DNA from: Shewanella jiangmenensis
GTDB taxonomy: Bacteria > Pseudomonadota > Gammaproteobacteria > Enterobacterales > Shewanellaceae
Direction of reading: 5' to 3'
Assembly: GCF_018596335.1 (NCBI RefSeq)
Contig: NZ_JAHEPS010000010.1
Location: forward strand, 1 to 64,000
Length of the DNA stretch: 64,000 bases
Positions within the stretch are counted from its first letter, which is position 1. Each line of letters begins with the position of its first letter. Made by a program: the position numbers and the translations under genes. Shown piece after piece: positions 51,701-59,906 of the stretch. The notes beneath the pieces were generated by a model that did not search any database, was not told the DNA's origin, and worked only from the letters and a program-made list of their open reading frames with translations.

Positions 51701-53041
51701 TATCTTGATCTGAAAAATAGGGGAGTTACTATCCCAAACTATTTTCTCATTAAGATTCTCGATGTTTAGAGATGTAATGCTGTGGTCTTTGGTTCCAATT
51801 ATCAAGGAGTTTGAGCTTTGGCTAAATGCTAATGAGTAAGCATGTCTTTCTGATATCTTTTCATGTGTATTTTCTAATTTTTTATATAAAAAAATACCAT
51901 TTTCAGTGCAGTACGCAATCGTGTTATCATCTATAACTGCAGTGGCTTTGAATCCATTTGTCGACGTTTCTATGGAATCAAAGATGGTTAGGTTTTCTTG
52001 GTTATACAACCGAATTTTTGAACTTTCATCTGAAACTAGTATTGAATTTTTATAATTCTCAATATTCCAGATATTATTATTTTTTTGTTCAACTGCAACT
52101 CTGACAATGTTTCTATTTCGCTGTACATAATAGAAGCCGTTATTCATGCTGGCAATAATAGCGCCATTGCTTACTCTAAATAGTAATGGCGATAATACAG
52201 GAAGAGAGTCGTCTAGTATGCCATTCTCTGAACTGTCGCCTTCCTTTAAAGTTAATACCTTTCCCAAGATGGAAATTTCTGCTGTTCCAGCTTCAGTAAT
52301 GTAGTCATATTTATTACTTTCAATTTTCTCAATATTGACGTTTTCGTTTACTCTGTAAAGACCGTCTCTTTTATATATGGTGAGGCTACTAACATCTGAC
52401 TTAATTGACAGTGCTCCATTCGTAATAAATTCTAGATTCTTCGTGGACGATGAAGTTGAGAATACTGAACCGTCATGATTTCTAACGTAATATCGGTTTT
52501 TGAAACTAACAACTTGTTTTATGAAGTCTAACTTAGAATCTTTTATTTCAAATTCAGTTGATAAATCTTTGTTAAGAACCTTAAATGAACTAGCGGATCC
52601 AAGAAATATTTTAGAGTCAAAGATCCTGAGATACGTTACCGGTTCACCGATATCTAATACTTTTGAAAAAGTTTCGTTTTCTAGGTCCATCTTTAGAAGA
52701 TTTTTATCTGTCCCGATGAGGAGACTATTATTAAATACTTCTAAGCTATGAATAAAAGAGCTATCTAGACTTTTATATTCATCAGCATAGTATTTTTTAA
52801 ATTCAGAACCATCAAACCGGTTCAATCCGTTGAGAGTACCAATCCATATAAAGCCGTCGGGATCTTCTACAACAGAGGTGACTGTATTTTGCGATAGGCC
52901 CTGTGAGGTAGTAAATATGTCAGTATTGAAAGTTAATGCAGAATCGGACAGTACACTACTGTCTGATAGTTCTTGATGTGCGAAAACTGACCAAGAAAGA
53001 CAGAAAAACAGAATGATTTTAAAAAAAGTGGCTTTTTGCAT
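48749..53041 (-). CDS. membrane receptor with periplasmic propeller, PAS, GGDEF and EAL domains
   Basis: 1430 residues. Signal peptide 1 to about 22 (IILFFCLSWSVFAHQ). The sensor (about 30-710) starts with the regulator-propeller signature SQGLSQNTVTSVVEDPDGFIWIG and ends with a Y_Y_Y-type domain (LSPGRYTFEVYAKD). A membrane helix lies near 714-735 (YALFTMLILALILKSVL). Two PAS domains follow (about 760-995), then GGDEF (LGGDEF near 1072, intact) and EAL (MEALVRL near 1200, intact). It should make and/or degrade cyclic di-GMP in response to a periplasmic signal. The sensor half is extremely AT-rich compared with the output half. The two peptide genes follow downstream on the same strand. Confidence 0.92.
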   Translation of the reverse strand: MQKATFFKIILFFCLSWSVFAHQELSDSSVLSDSALTFNTDIFTTSQGLSQNTVTSVVEDPDGFIWIGTLNGLNRFDGSEFKKYYADEYKSLDSSFIHSLEVFNNSLLIGTDKNLLKMDLENETFSKVLDIGEPVTYLRIFDSKIFLGSASSFKVLNKDLSTEFEIKDSKLDFIKQVVSFKNRYYVRNHDGSVFSTSSSTKNLEFITNGALSIKSDVSSLTIYKRDGLYRVNENVNIEKIESNKYDYITEAGTAEISILGKVLTLKEGDSSENGILDDSLPVLSPLLFRVSNGAIIASMNNGFYYVQRNRNIVRVAVEQKNNNIWNIENYKNSILVSDESSKIRLYNQENLTIFDSIETSTNGFKATAVIDDNTIAYCTENGIFLYKKLENTHEKISERHAYSLAFSQSSNSLIIGTKDHSITSLNIENLNEKIVWDSNSPIFQIKIDHSTNKIYISHQKGLTLIRENGEIENLVINKIIYGIEFFEHNILLASGDGVLSYDTSLNKTTNLISSDTPIYSIGIFDDFIFASSINKIYVISPSSTYILQSENGAQGEYNNQGFGTYENGVILGGIQGISVINKNNLESIIEATQGKLETSLTGLFLFNEEVTETQNIFEKSINHSNLIKLKYSDYPFAIKFSTPKHNNSSVIHYYRLAGLSDEWVSTKSTRMATYTNLSPGRYTFEVYAKDVLSQKSGPVKSIAIVITPPWWMSAEAKIAYALFTMLILALILKSVLKKREVQRQIAISEERLKLSLWGSGDEMWDWDIETGKIYRSNIWGSLEFPKDGHRSGRTDEESNIHPQDQERVREALNRHFYGETDHFEAAYRVKGKDGQWVWILDRAKIVERDDSDHALRMTGTIKNINNFKLAEEQLRLFERAIENISEGMFILDSDFRFVEVNEACCDICLIDRQGFLGTTLAFSCYPEAYSEQVRIILRQQGSWSAEIESRRGDGSIFLMELTVDAIYDEQGALSHFVGVFSDISRRKQQEEELRKLTNNDLLTGLPNRSNLQVSLSNLVKKDTHHTLMVLDLDNFKKINDSLGHQIGDELLLMVANRMSSALPRHTSLYRLGGDEFAILVDKQPDIGASAAIAKGVIDAFEMPFELAGEKLVVGVSIGIVLYPEDEQNEQALLRKADIAMYHAKSAGGNRYQFYSESLNRNAMRQLEIENLIREGLRDDLFEVYYQPKVDLRNSRLAGMEALVRLVHPVHGLIPPSEFIPLAEDTGLIVEIGDLVLRKACFAAQKWREQGLFNGRVAVNLSSRQFALPDLQQRIESILRLTRLPAANLELEITEGTVIKQPEKAIKVMQQLAKMGVSLALDDFGTGYSSLSYLKRFPIHCLKIDKAFVDDIDKSDRDLKMVDSIITIAHNMGLTVVGEGVEAPAQLNILRALNCEEIQGYIYSKALPEHEFGALLERDFSEFINQKFHQR

Positions 53042-53496
53042 ATGTTTTTGTTGGTTTTTATGCAGTTATGGTTGCACTTGGGTATTATCCCACTCTTTCA
53101 GAAAGTGAGAGCTTTGTCAAAAGGATTGAGACGAATTTTTCTTTACAGGCCAGTTAGATGAGCAAAAAGCCGACGATATGCGGTTTGCGTGCGAACGTGT
53201 GCTTGTGTCGCGGTTGATGGCACTCTTGCAATAAGTCTTGGAGCCAATAGTTGCTTTTTGCGGAGAGAAGATGGGAAACGACATATGGCAAATTGTTTGA
53301 CGCGAGGTTAGGACTCATAACTTTCGATGCTAAAGCCGTTTCAGCCGTTTCAGCCGTTTCAGCCGTTTCAGCCGTTTCAGCCGTTTCAGCCGTTTCAGCC
53401 GTTTCAGCAGTTGCTGAGTCTAACGCTGTGCTGAAACTGACTGCCGTTACCAAAGTCTATCCCCGTGGGCTGGTAGTCACAGAGAGATTGTCCTGC
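53042..53496. other. spacer between the receptor and the M16 protease
   Basis: 455 bases with no supported gene. It should contain the receptor promoter near 53045-53150. It also holds the 9-bp minisatellite at 53335-53406. Frames through the repeat on either strand translate it as ETA or VSA triplets and have no good start. Confidence 0.6.
53335..53406. repeat. 9-bp minisatellite GCCGTTTCA, eight perfect copies
   Basis: Eight contiguous identical units, followed by a degenerate GCAGTTGCT. They lie about 90 bases after the stop of the minus-strand M16 protease. Copy number is likely to vary. Confidence 0.97.
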
Positions 53497-56286
53497 CTAG
53501 AGTGAAAACTTGCCTGACTGGAGCTTGAATGCTCGCAGGTCGGTGATCATGTTGTCGGAGTTTAGTGCCGGCAATTGTTTGTGCTGCTCGCCGGTGCTGA
53601 ATAAGACCAGGCGATCGCCGTGCTTGGTGCGCATTTTCTGCATCATGAATTTAATCAGATCGGCGCGGGTCAGCTTTTCAATTTCAGCCACTACCAGCTC
53701 GCGCTGATTAAAGTCGTAGTCTTTGTTGCCGATGCTCGCCCAGTAGCGTTGGCTGCGGGTTTTAAGGTTGGCATCGTGCTCCATCACCTGATTGATGAGG
53801 CCGATTTTGGTCGCTTCCCATTGCTCTTTGGTGATTTGCATTACTGCGTAACTAAAATCGGCAATAAACTCATCAATGGCTTGCAGTAACTTAAGCGGCG
53901 CAGCCGACGGAGATTGAATATAGAAAATCATCCCGGGATGGCGGTTAAGCGGCAGATAGCCTGTGCCGACCATATAGCCGAGCTGCTGCTCGGTTCTGAG
54001 TTCATGGAAAAAGGTCGACGACATGGTGTGATTAAGCAGGGCAAACAGTGCCATCATTTCGGCGCTGGCTTCGTTTGACTGGTAGTAAACGATAATCGCG
54101 CTGTCCTGATGGTTGATGGCAAGCTCGCGAAGTACTGTGCCTTTGCCGGACAAGTCCACCAACTCCCGCGCCGATTCGCCGCTCGGTGTGGAGACCAGCG
54201 ACAAAATGTGGCTAAGCCGCTCGGCAAGTGCTTTTGCTTCACGCCTCAGCCAGTCGCCGTAAACCAGCCCCTCAAGATAAATCTTTTCATAAAACGCCCG
54301 CACGTGGTCGTGCAGATCGTCCAGCGTGCATTCTTCCAACATTTCGGCCATGCGCAGTGGCTCGTAGGAGCGGCGCTGCAGGGTTACTGTCAGGCTGGTA
54401 AAAAGCTGTGAAATCGGCTTAGCCTGCGCCGCGTTATACCAGCTTCGCAGTAACTGACGCTTGGTGACATTAAAACGCTCTTCGGTGAAGTTACGCTCCC
54501 GCGCCTTGTTGATAAGCAGCGCCAGCAGTGTCTCCTGATTGCCGGTAAAGCCACTGAGGTGCAGCGTCAGCCCACCCTGATGTGGGTAAATGTTGTAGTT
54601 AAGCCCTGCCACCTCGGCCGGATAGGTGTACTCGGTGAGGTAATCGAGCAGCATTTCGACGTAAAGGCGGGTGAGGGCCGCGCGGCGCGGATCGGCGCTT
54701 GCCTGATCGGAATCCAGCGATAAAAACAGATGCCCCTTTGGCACCTTGAATTCATCATCCTTCTTGTGCCAAAGCCGGTAACCGGCGGCCTCGGCCACCA
54801 CGGTCGGTACCATAGAGTCGCTTGCATCGGGGCGTGCCTGGGCATCTTCCACAATAAAGGGATTGGGTTTTGGCAGGGCAAGGCCTGAGTAGTCGCCGGT
54901 GGCGGCCCAGCGCGACAATTGGTCGGCACAGAGTTTTCTAACCCCATAAGGCGTGTAATACCATGCCGCCTGACGGTCTGTTTCAAGCTCCTGACACACC
55001 AGCTGCACCCGCAAATTCTCCGGGCTCATGCGTGCAAGCAGCGCCTCGCACTCATTGATATCCAGCCCATCCATGCGATAGTCGCCGAAAATCAAATCTT
55101 CAACGCCATAATGATGCATGTTGATGGACAGGTGACTGGCCAAATCCAGCGCCTTGATTTGCTCCTGATAGCGAAAGGCTAACTTGAGCAGATTCGCCCG
55201 CTCGCGATAACGCCAATCTTCCAGCCCCTGCTGTTTTATCAGTGCTATGTATTCAAAGGTTAAGCGGATTATGTCATCAAGCTTACCAAGCCCGCGGTCG
55301 GTAAGCTGAAAACTGATATTGTAATCTTTGAAGTTGTAGCCATTTACCCCGCCACCGGCGGAGATTTGATTAACCCAGCCCTTGTCTTTCAGCAGCGCCT
55401 GCAGGCTGCCTTCACTTTCGTTACCAAGCAGGTGGCTGATAAAGGTGAGCGGCTTTCGCCGGTACAGATTGTCGATGCCGGGCAGGGCAAAGGTGAGGGT
55501 GAGGCGCTTTTGCTCCTTGAGCGGTATGGCCTGCACCCAGGTGCCAAGCTGCGCCTCGCTGTACAGTGGTATGTCTGGATAGGTTTTGCCGATATCGTGA
55601 TTAACGATGGCGCTGAAATAGCGCTCGGCCAGCGCATCGAGGGCGTTAAGCTCAAGCGGCGCCACCAGACACAGGGTCATCAGGTTGGCGCTGTAATGCT
55701 GCTGGTAAAAGGTGAGCAGCTCTTCGCGGAGCATGTCTTCGCTGCCGCCCAGGGTTTCAAGATTACCCACCGAAAACTTGCTGAAGGGGTGCGCCTGATC
55801 CACGGTTTCTTTGTGCACCTGATACATGCGGCGCACATCGTCTTTAAGCTTGAGGCTGTACTCAGACTCAATCGCCTGGCGCTCACGGTCAACCAGCTCG
55901 CGGTTAAATAAAGGCGCAATAAAAAACTGACTGAATCTGTCCAGCGATTCTTCAAACACCTCGGCATTGATGGTGAAAAAGAAGTTGGTATGCTCGGTGC
56001 CGGTCCAGGCGTTGTTGTTGCCGCCATGCTGATTGATAAAGGCATGATATTCGGCAGGATCCGGGTACTTTTCGGTTCCGAGAAACAGCATATGTTCCAA
56101 AAAGTGCGCCATGCCGGGCCGTTGCTGCGGATCATCGAAGTGGCCCACATTCACGGCCATGGAAGCGGCAGCCTGGGTTGCCTGACTGTCGGACACCAGC
56201 AGTACCCGCAGGCCATTGCCGAGCAGCCGGTAGCGGTACTGACGATGATCATTGGGGCTGGTAATAGGGACAGGATTGACAGGCAA
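53497..56286 (-). CDS. M16 zinc metallopeptidase (pitrilysin/insulinase type)
   Basis: 929 residues, close to E. coli protease III. The inverted zinc motif HFLEH is in GMAHFLEHMLFLGTEKYPDPAEYHAFINQHGG, with the third ligand Glu in the downstream helix (AIESEYSLK). Four similar domains form a clamshell chamber that degrades peptides below about 7 kDa in this family. Unlike periplasmic protease III, no signal peptide is visible (start MPVNPVPITSPNDHRQYRYR), so it may be cytoplasmic. It is transcribed alone, divergent from sixA. Confidence 0.9.
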   Translation of the reverse strand: MPVNPVPITSPNDHRQYRYRLLGNGLRVLLVSDSQATQAAASMAVNVGHFDDPQQRPGMAHFLEHMLFLGTEKYPDPAEYHAFINQHGGNNNAWTGTEHTNFFFTINAEVFEESLDRFSQFFIAPLFNRELVDRERQAIESEYSLKLKDDVRRMYQVHKETVDQAHPFSKFSVGNLETLGGSEDMLREELLTFYQQHYSANLMTLCLVAPLELNALDALAERYFSAIVNHDIGKTYPDIPLYSEAQLGTWVQAIPLKEQKRLTLTFALPGIDNLYRRKPLTFISHLLGNESEGSLQALLKDKGWVNQISAGGGVNGYNFKDYNISFQLTDRGLGKLDDIIRLTFEYIALIKQQGLEDWRYRERANLLKLAFRYQEQIKALDLASHLSINMHHYGVEDLIFGDYRMDGLDINECEALLARMSPENLRVQLVCQELETDRQAAWYYTPYGVRKLCADQLSRWAATGDYSGLALPKPNPFIVEDAQARPDASDSMVPTVVAEAAGYRLWHKKDDEFKVPKGHLFLSLDSDQASADPRRAALTRLYVEMLLDYLTEYTYPAEVAGLNYNIYPHQGGLTLHLSGFTGNQETLLALLINKARERNFTEERFNVTKRQLLRSWYNAAQAKPISQLFTSLTVTLQRRSYEPLRMAEMLEECTLDDLHDHVRAFYEKIYLEGLVYGDWLRREAKALAERLSHILSLVSTPSGESARELVDLSGKGTVLRELAINHQDSAIIVYYQSNEASAEMMALFALLNHTMSSTFFHELRTEQQLGYMVGTGYLPLNRHPGMIFYIQSPSAAPLKLLQAIDEFIADFSYAVMQITKEQWEATKIGLINQVMEHDANLKTRSQRYWASIGNKDYDFNQRELVVAEIEKLTRADLIKFMMQKMRTKHGDRLVLFSTGEQHKQLPALNSDNMITDLRAFKLQSGKFSL

Positions 56287-56452
56287 GGCGAGTCTCCGGC
56301 GACGGACAGTCGTTATATATTGATAGCCAAACAGGTTTTTGGCAAACCTTCAATCGGTCGCTCGACTAAAGATTAACGCTTTTTCAGTTTGTCAGTCGGC
56401 AGATCCAAGCTACAATTGGCGCGAAATCACTTGCGGGGCGGCGAAAAGAAGT

Positions 56453-56923
56453 ATGCAGCTATTTTTGATGAGACACGGTGAAGCGGGTTATCAGGCTCAA
56501 TCAGACAGGGACAGAACCCTGACCGATACCGGGCGTTACCACACCAGGCTCATGAGTAACTTTTTAAGCCGTCTGGTCACCGAGTTTGATTTGGTGCTGG
56601 TAAGCCCCTATCTGCGTGCCCAGCAAACCTGGCAGGAGCTTGCCACTCATTTTCCGGAGCCGCGTAAGTGGCTGACGATTGACGACTTGACGCCGTCATC
56701 CGATCCAGCCACTGCTGCCAGTTTGATTGAGGCCTATGCCGATCAGTATAAGGCCGACAAGGTGTTGGTGATTGCCCACATGCCGCTGCTTGGCTATCTG
56801 GTCAGTGAGTTAGTGCGCGGGGTCGAACCGCCGCTGTTTGCCACATCCGGTATCTGTTTGCTTGACCGCCATGGCGAGCAGTGCCATCAGGTGTGGATGC
56901 ACAATCCCCACACCATCAGCTGA
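56453..56923 (+). CDS. sixA: phosphohistidine phosphatase SixA
   Basis: A 156-residue histidine phosphatase with the RHG motif in MQLFLMRHGEAG (catalytic His8) and the second His in VLVIAHMPLLGYL. SixA removes phosphate from His in Hpt domains and, in E. coli, from NPr of the nitrogen phosphotransferase system. The start at 56453 fits the family N-terminus; the upstream ATG-like start at 56339 would add 38 unrelated residues. Confidence 0.92.
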   Translation: MQLFLMRHGEAGYQAQSDRDRTLTDTGRYHTRLMSNFLSRLVTEFDLVLVSPYLRAQQTWQELATHFPEPRKWLTIDDLTPSSDPATAASLIEAYADQYKADKVLVIAHMPLLGYLVSELVRGVEPPLFATSGICLLDRHGEQCHQVWMHNPHTIS

Positions 56924-56975
56924 AAGCACGCAGTGGGTTCGACAGCGGACTGAGTGAACGAAATTTATTGAAGAT

Positions 56976-57000
56976 AAAAGCAGCCTCTGGCTGCTTTTTG
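56976..57000 (+). terminator. terminator of sixA
   Basis: Stem AAAAGCAGCC/GGCTGCTTTT with loop TCT and T run. Confidence 0.92.
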
Positions 57001-57049
57001 CGTTTTGAATGAGTCCAGCTCACGTTCGGGGGGCTGGCCCAATCTTATT

Positions 57050-57140
57050 TAGACCCAGATCAAGACCCACATCAAGACGCATATCGGCGCGATAAAACCA
57101 TATCAGCCCGATAAAACCACATCAGCGCAATAAACCCACC
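57050..57140. repeat. degenerate short repeats beyond the smrB stop
   Basis: Related words (AGACCCAGATCA, AGACCCACATCA, AGACGCATATCG, then CGATAAAACCATATCAG, CGATAAAACCACATCAG and CAATAAACCCACCTCAG) repeat at 12- and about 17-base spacing, ending at the 3' end of smrB. Confidence 0.75.
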
Positions 57141-57671
57141 TCAGCGGCGAAACGGCGCTTCCCCCAAGTCCACCAAGATCAGCAGCGCCGCATCGCCGCC
57201 CCATTCTTTGGGTGCCTGATGAAAGGCCAGCACCTTGGGGTGCTGGGCAAGCCATAGCGGCAGTTGCTGCTTAAGCACCCCGGTGCCGTAGCCGTGCATT
57301 ACGCTAACGCACTGGCTGCTTTCACGGATAGCCGCTTCAATCAGCGCCGCAAGCTCCAGTTTGGCCTCGGTCTGGCGCATGCCGTGCAGGTCGAGAATAA
57401 GATCGGGTACATAATCACCCCGGCGCAGGCGTTTTAGCACCAGATTGTCGGCATGGTCAGCGCGCCAGCGCATCGGCCCGTCACTTGGCAGCAGCGGCTG
57501 AAAGGTATCCGAAAAGTAATGGGACACGGCAAGCTTGGGCGCCTGCTCATTCAGCTCGCTGCGGCTTTTCACCGGCGTACCGAAATGCTGTTTGTCCTGG
57601 GTCAGAGGGCGGATGCCATCGACCAGCGCCTGAAAGTCTTCCAGGCCTTCATGGGAGATAATCTTGGTCAT
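57141..57671 (-). CDS. smrB: ribosome rescue factor / Smr-domain endonuclease SmrB
   Basis: 176 residues with a C-terminal Smr domain: LILDLHGMRQTEAKLELAALIEAA and VMHGYGTGVLKQQLPLWLAQ, the two halves of the catalytic site. In E. coli SmrB binds collided ribosomes and cuts the mRNA between them. The N-terminal extension (IRPLTQDKQHF) matches the SmrB subgroup that docks on the ribosome. It is divergent from prmB with 84 bases between starts, as in related genomes. Confidence 0.92.
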   Translation of the reverse strand: MTKIISHEGLEDFQALVDGIRPLTQDKQHFGTPVKSRSELNEQAPKLAVSHYFSDTFQPLLPSDGPMRWRADHADNLVLKRLRRGDYVPDLILDLHGMRQTEAKLELAALIEAAIRESSQCVSVMHGYGTGVLKQQLPLWLAQHPKVLAFHQAPKEWGGDAALLILVDLGEAPFRR

Positions 57672-57755
57672 GGCGCTATTTTATTGAATCCTGTGCCAAG
57701 TGAACAGACTTCAGTTACAATGCCCGCAAAACCTGTCGTTGGATTGGAGCCTGTT

Positions 57756-58700
57756 TTGGATAAGATATTTGTCGACGAAGCCGTGACCGAGCTTCGCACC
57801 ATTGGAGATATGCTGCGCTGGGCGGTAAGCCGTTTCAACGATGCCAAGGTGTACTACGGCCATGGCACCGACAACGCCTGGGACGAAGCCGTTGCTCTGG
57901 TGTTCCATGCGCTGCATCTGCCAAATGAGCTTGGCCGTGAGGTGATTAACTCAAACCTCACCAGCAGCGAAAAGCACAAAATCGTTGAGCTGATTATCCG
58001 CCGCGTGCGGGAGCGCCTGCCGGTGCCTTATCTCACCAACCGCGCTTATTTTGCCGGGCTTGAGTTTTACGTGGATGAGCGGGTACTGGTGCCACGCTCT
58101 CCCATTGCCGAAATGATAGAAAACCGTTTTGGCCCATGGCTTTACAATAAGCCAGTTGAGCGAGTACTTGACTTGTGTACCGGCAGCGGCTGTATCGCCA
58201 TCGCCTGCGCCCACACCTTTGACGACGCTGAAGTCGATGCGCTTGATATCAGCACCGACGCGCTCGATGTGGCGCAAATCAACATAGAAGAGCACGGATT
58301 GATTGAGCGGGTGTTCCCGATGCAGTCAGATCTCTTCTCGGCCATTCCCAAAGGCCCGCAGTACGACCTGATTGTCTCAAACCCACCCTATGTGGATGAA
58401 GAAGACATTGGCGATATGCCTGATGAGTATCACCACGAGCCTGCCATTGGCCTTGCGTCTGGGCGTGACGGATTGGACATCACCAAGCGCATTCTTGCCA
58501 ATGCCGCCGATTACCTGACGCCACACGGCCTATTGGTGGTCGAAGTAGGTAACTCCATGGTGCATTTGATGGAGCAATTCCCCGAAGTGCCCTTTACCTG
58601 GGTCAGCTTCGAGCGCGGCGGTGATGGGGTGTTTGTGCTCACCCGCGATCAGCTAGTTGAAAATGAATCACTGTTCGCCATCTATAAAGATAGGGAATAA
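57756..58700 (+). CDS. prmB: 50S ribosomal protein uL3 glutamine methyltransferase
   Basis: A 314-residue SAM-dependent methyltransferase that modifies a Gln of ribosomal protein L3. The N-terminus (DKIFVDEAVTELRTIGDMLRWAVSRF) aligns with E. coli PrmB. The SAM motif is VLDLCTGSGCIAIA and the catalytic NPPY is in LIVSNPPYVDEED. I chose TTG 57756 because the E. coli start aligns there and GGAG lies six bases upstream; an ATG at 57720 is the alternative. It begins a likely operon with aroC. Confidence 0.93.
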   Translation: MDKIFVDEAVTELRTIGDMLRWAVSRFNDAKVYYGHGTDNAWDEAVALVFHALHLPNELGREVINSNLTSSEKHKIVELIIRRVRERLPVPYLTNRAYFAGLEFYVDERVLVPRSPIAEMIENRFGPWLYNKPVERVLDLCTGSGCIAIACAHTFDDAEVDALDISTDALDVAQINIEEHGLIERVFPMQSDLFSAIPKGPQYDLIVSNPPYVDEEDIGDMPDEYHHEPAIGLASGRDGLDITKRILANAADYLTPHGLLVVEVGNSMVHLMEQFPEVPFTWVSFERGGDGVFVLTRDQLVENESLFAIYKDRE

Positions 58701-58796
58701 TTGGTTTGTCCTGTTAAGGCAGGACACTACAGGGGTATTAAGCCAATCAGCCTCCACCTAAGGTGGGGGCCAGCAAACAAGAGGATAGTTGCGCGG

Positions 58797-59894
58797 ATGT
58801 CGGGGAACAGCATAGGTCAGAATTTCGTGGTCACCACCTTTGGCGAAAGTCACGGGGTTGCACTTGGATGTATTATCGATGGTTGTCCACCCGGGCTTGA
58901 GCTCAGTGAAGCCGACATGCAGCACGACCTTGACCGTCGCCGTCCCGGCACCTCCCGTTACACCACGGCCCGCCGTGAGCCCGACGAAGTGCGTATTCTC
59001 TCCGGCGTGTTTGAGGGTAAAACCACCGGCACCTCCATTGGCCTTTTGATTGAAAATACCGATCAGCGCAGCCAGGATTACAGCAATATCAAAGACTTGT
59101 TCCGTCCGGGACACGCCGATTACACCTATCAGCAAAAGTATGGCCTGCGCGACTATCGCGGCGGCGGCCGTTCATCGGCGCGGGAAACCGCCATGCGGGT
59201 TGCCGCCGGTGCCGTGGCCAAAAAGTACCTCAAGGCCGTTCACGGCATCGAGATCTATGGCTTTTTGTCGCAACTTGGCCCCATTGCGGCCGAGCACATC
59301 GACCGCTCACAAATCGAGCAAAACGCCTTTTTCTTCCCCGATGAGAGCAAGCTTGAGGCGCTCGATGAATACATGCGCGAGCTGAAAAAATCCGGTGATT
59401 CCATCGGTGCCAAGGTGAGTGTGGTTGCCACCAATGTGCCGGTGGGCCTTGGCGAGCCGGTATTCGACCGCCTCGATGCCGACATCGCCCATGCTTTGAT
59501 GGGCATCAACGCCGTTAAAGGGGTTGAGATTGGTGATGGTTTTGCGGTGGTCACTCAAAAGGGCTCGGAGCATCGTGATTTGATGTCGCCCGCAGGCTTT
59601 GCCAGCAACCATGCCGGCGGCGTACTGGGCGGCATTTCATCCGGTCAGCCAATTGTGGCCCACATGGCGCTTAAGCCTACGTCCAGTATCAGCGTGCCAG
59701 GTGAAAGCATGACAGTGCAGGGCGAAATGGGCGAAGTGGTCACCAAGGGCCGCCACGACCCTTGCGTCGGTATTCGCGCCGTGCCGATTGCTGAAGCCAT
59801 GCTGGCGATTGTGCTGATGGATCATTTGCTCAGACACCGTGCGCAAAATCAGGGCGTACACAGCCAGACGCCTGTGCTGGGGATGCGTCCTTAA
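58797..59894 (+). CDS. aroC: chorismate synthase
   Basis: A 365-residue enzyme that makes chorismate from EPSP with reduced FMN, the last shared step to aromatic amino acids, folate and quinones. Family motifs GESHGVALGCIIDGCPPG, RPGHADYTYQQKYGLRDYRGGGRSSARETAMRVAAGA and RHDPCVGIRAVPIAEAM are present. The ATG 58797 follows AAGAGGA and fits the family start MSGNSIGQNF; an upstream frame start at 58701 is not needed. A short CCACCT/AGGTGG inverted repeat lies in the leader near 58755. Confidence 0.96.
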   Translation: MSGNSIGQNFVVTTFGESHGVALGCIIDGCPPGLELSEADMQHDLDRRRPGTSRYTTARREPDEVRILSGVFEGKTTGTSIGLLIENTDQRSQDYSNIKDLFRPGHADYTYQQKYGLRDYRGGGRSSARETAMRVAAGAVAKKYLKAVHGIEIYGFLSQLGPIAAEHIDRSQIEQNAFFFPDESKLEALDEYMRELKKSGDSIGAKVSVVATNVPVGLGEPVFDRLDADIAHALMGINAVKGVEIGDGFAVVTQKGSEHRDLMSPAGFASNHAGGVLGGISSGQPIVAHMALKPTSSISVPGESMTVQGEMGEVVTKGRHDPCVGIRAVPIAEAMLAIVLMDHLLRHRAQNQGVHSQTPVLGMRP

Positions 59895-59906
59895 GGATAG
59901 AGAGTC

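Noticed and set aside
48013..53041. Prophage or transposon origin of the receptor/peptide region
   Set aside because: I see no integrase, transposase, terminal inverted repeats or tRNA target. The composition shift is inside one gene, which suggests homologous or domain-level recombination instead.
53154..53505. 99- and 84-codon frames across the 9-bp minisatellite
   Set aside because: They owe their length to the repeat (ETA or VSA triplets). The minus-strand frame starts with TTG and neither has a good ribosome site.
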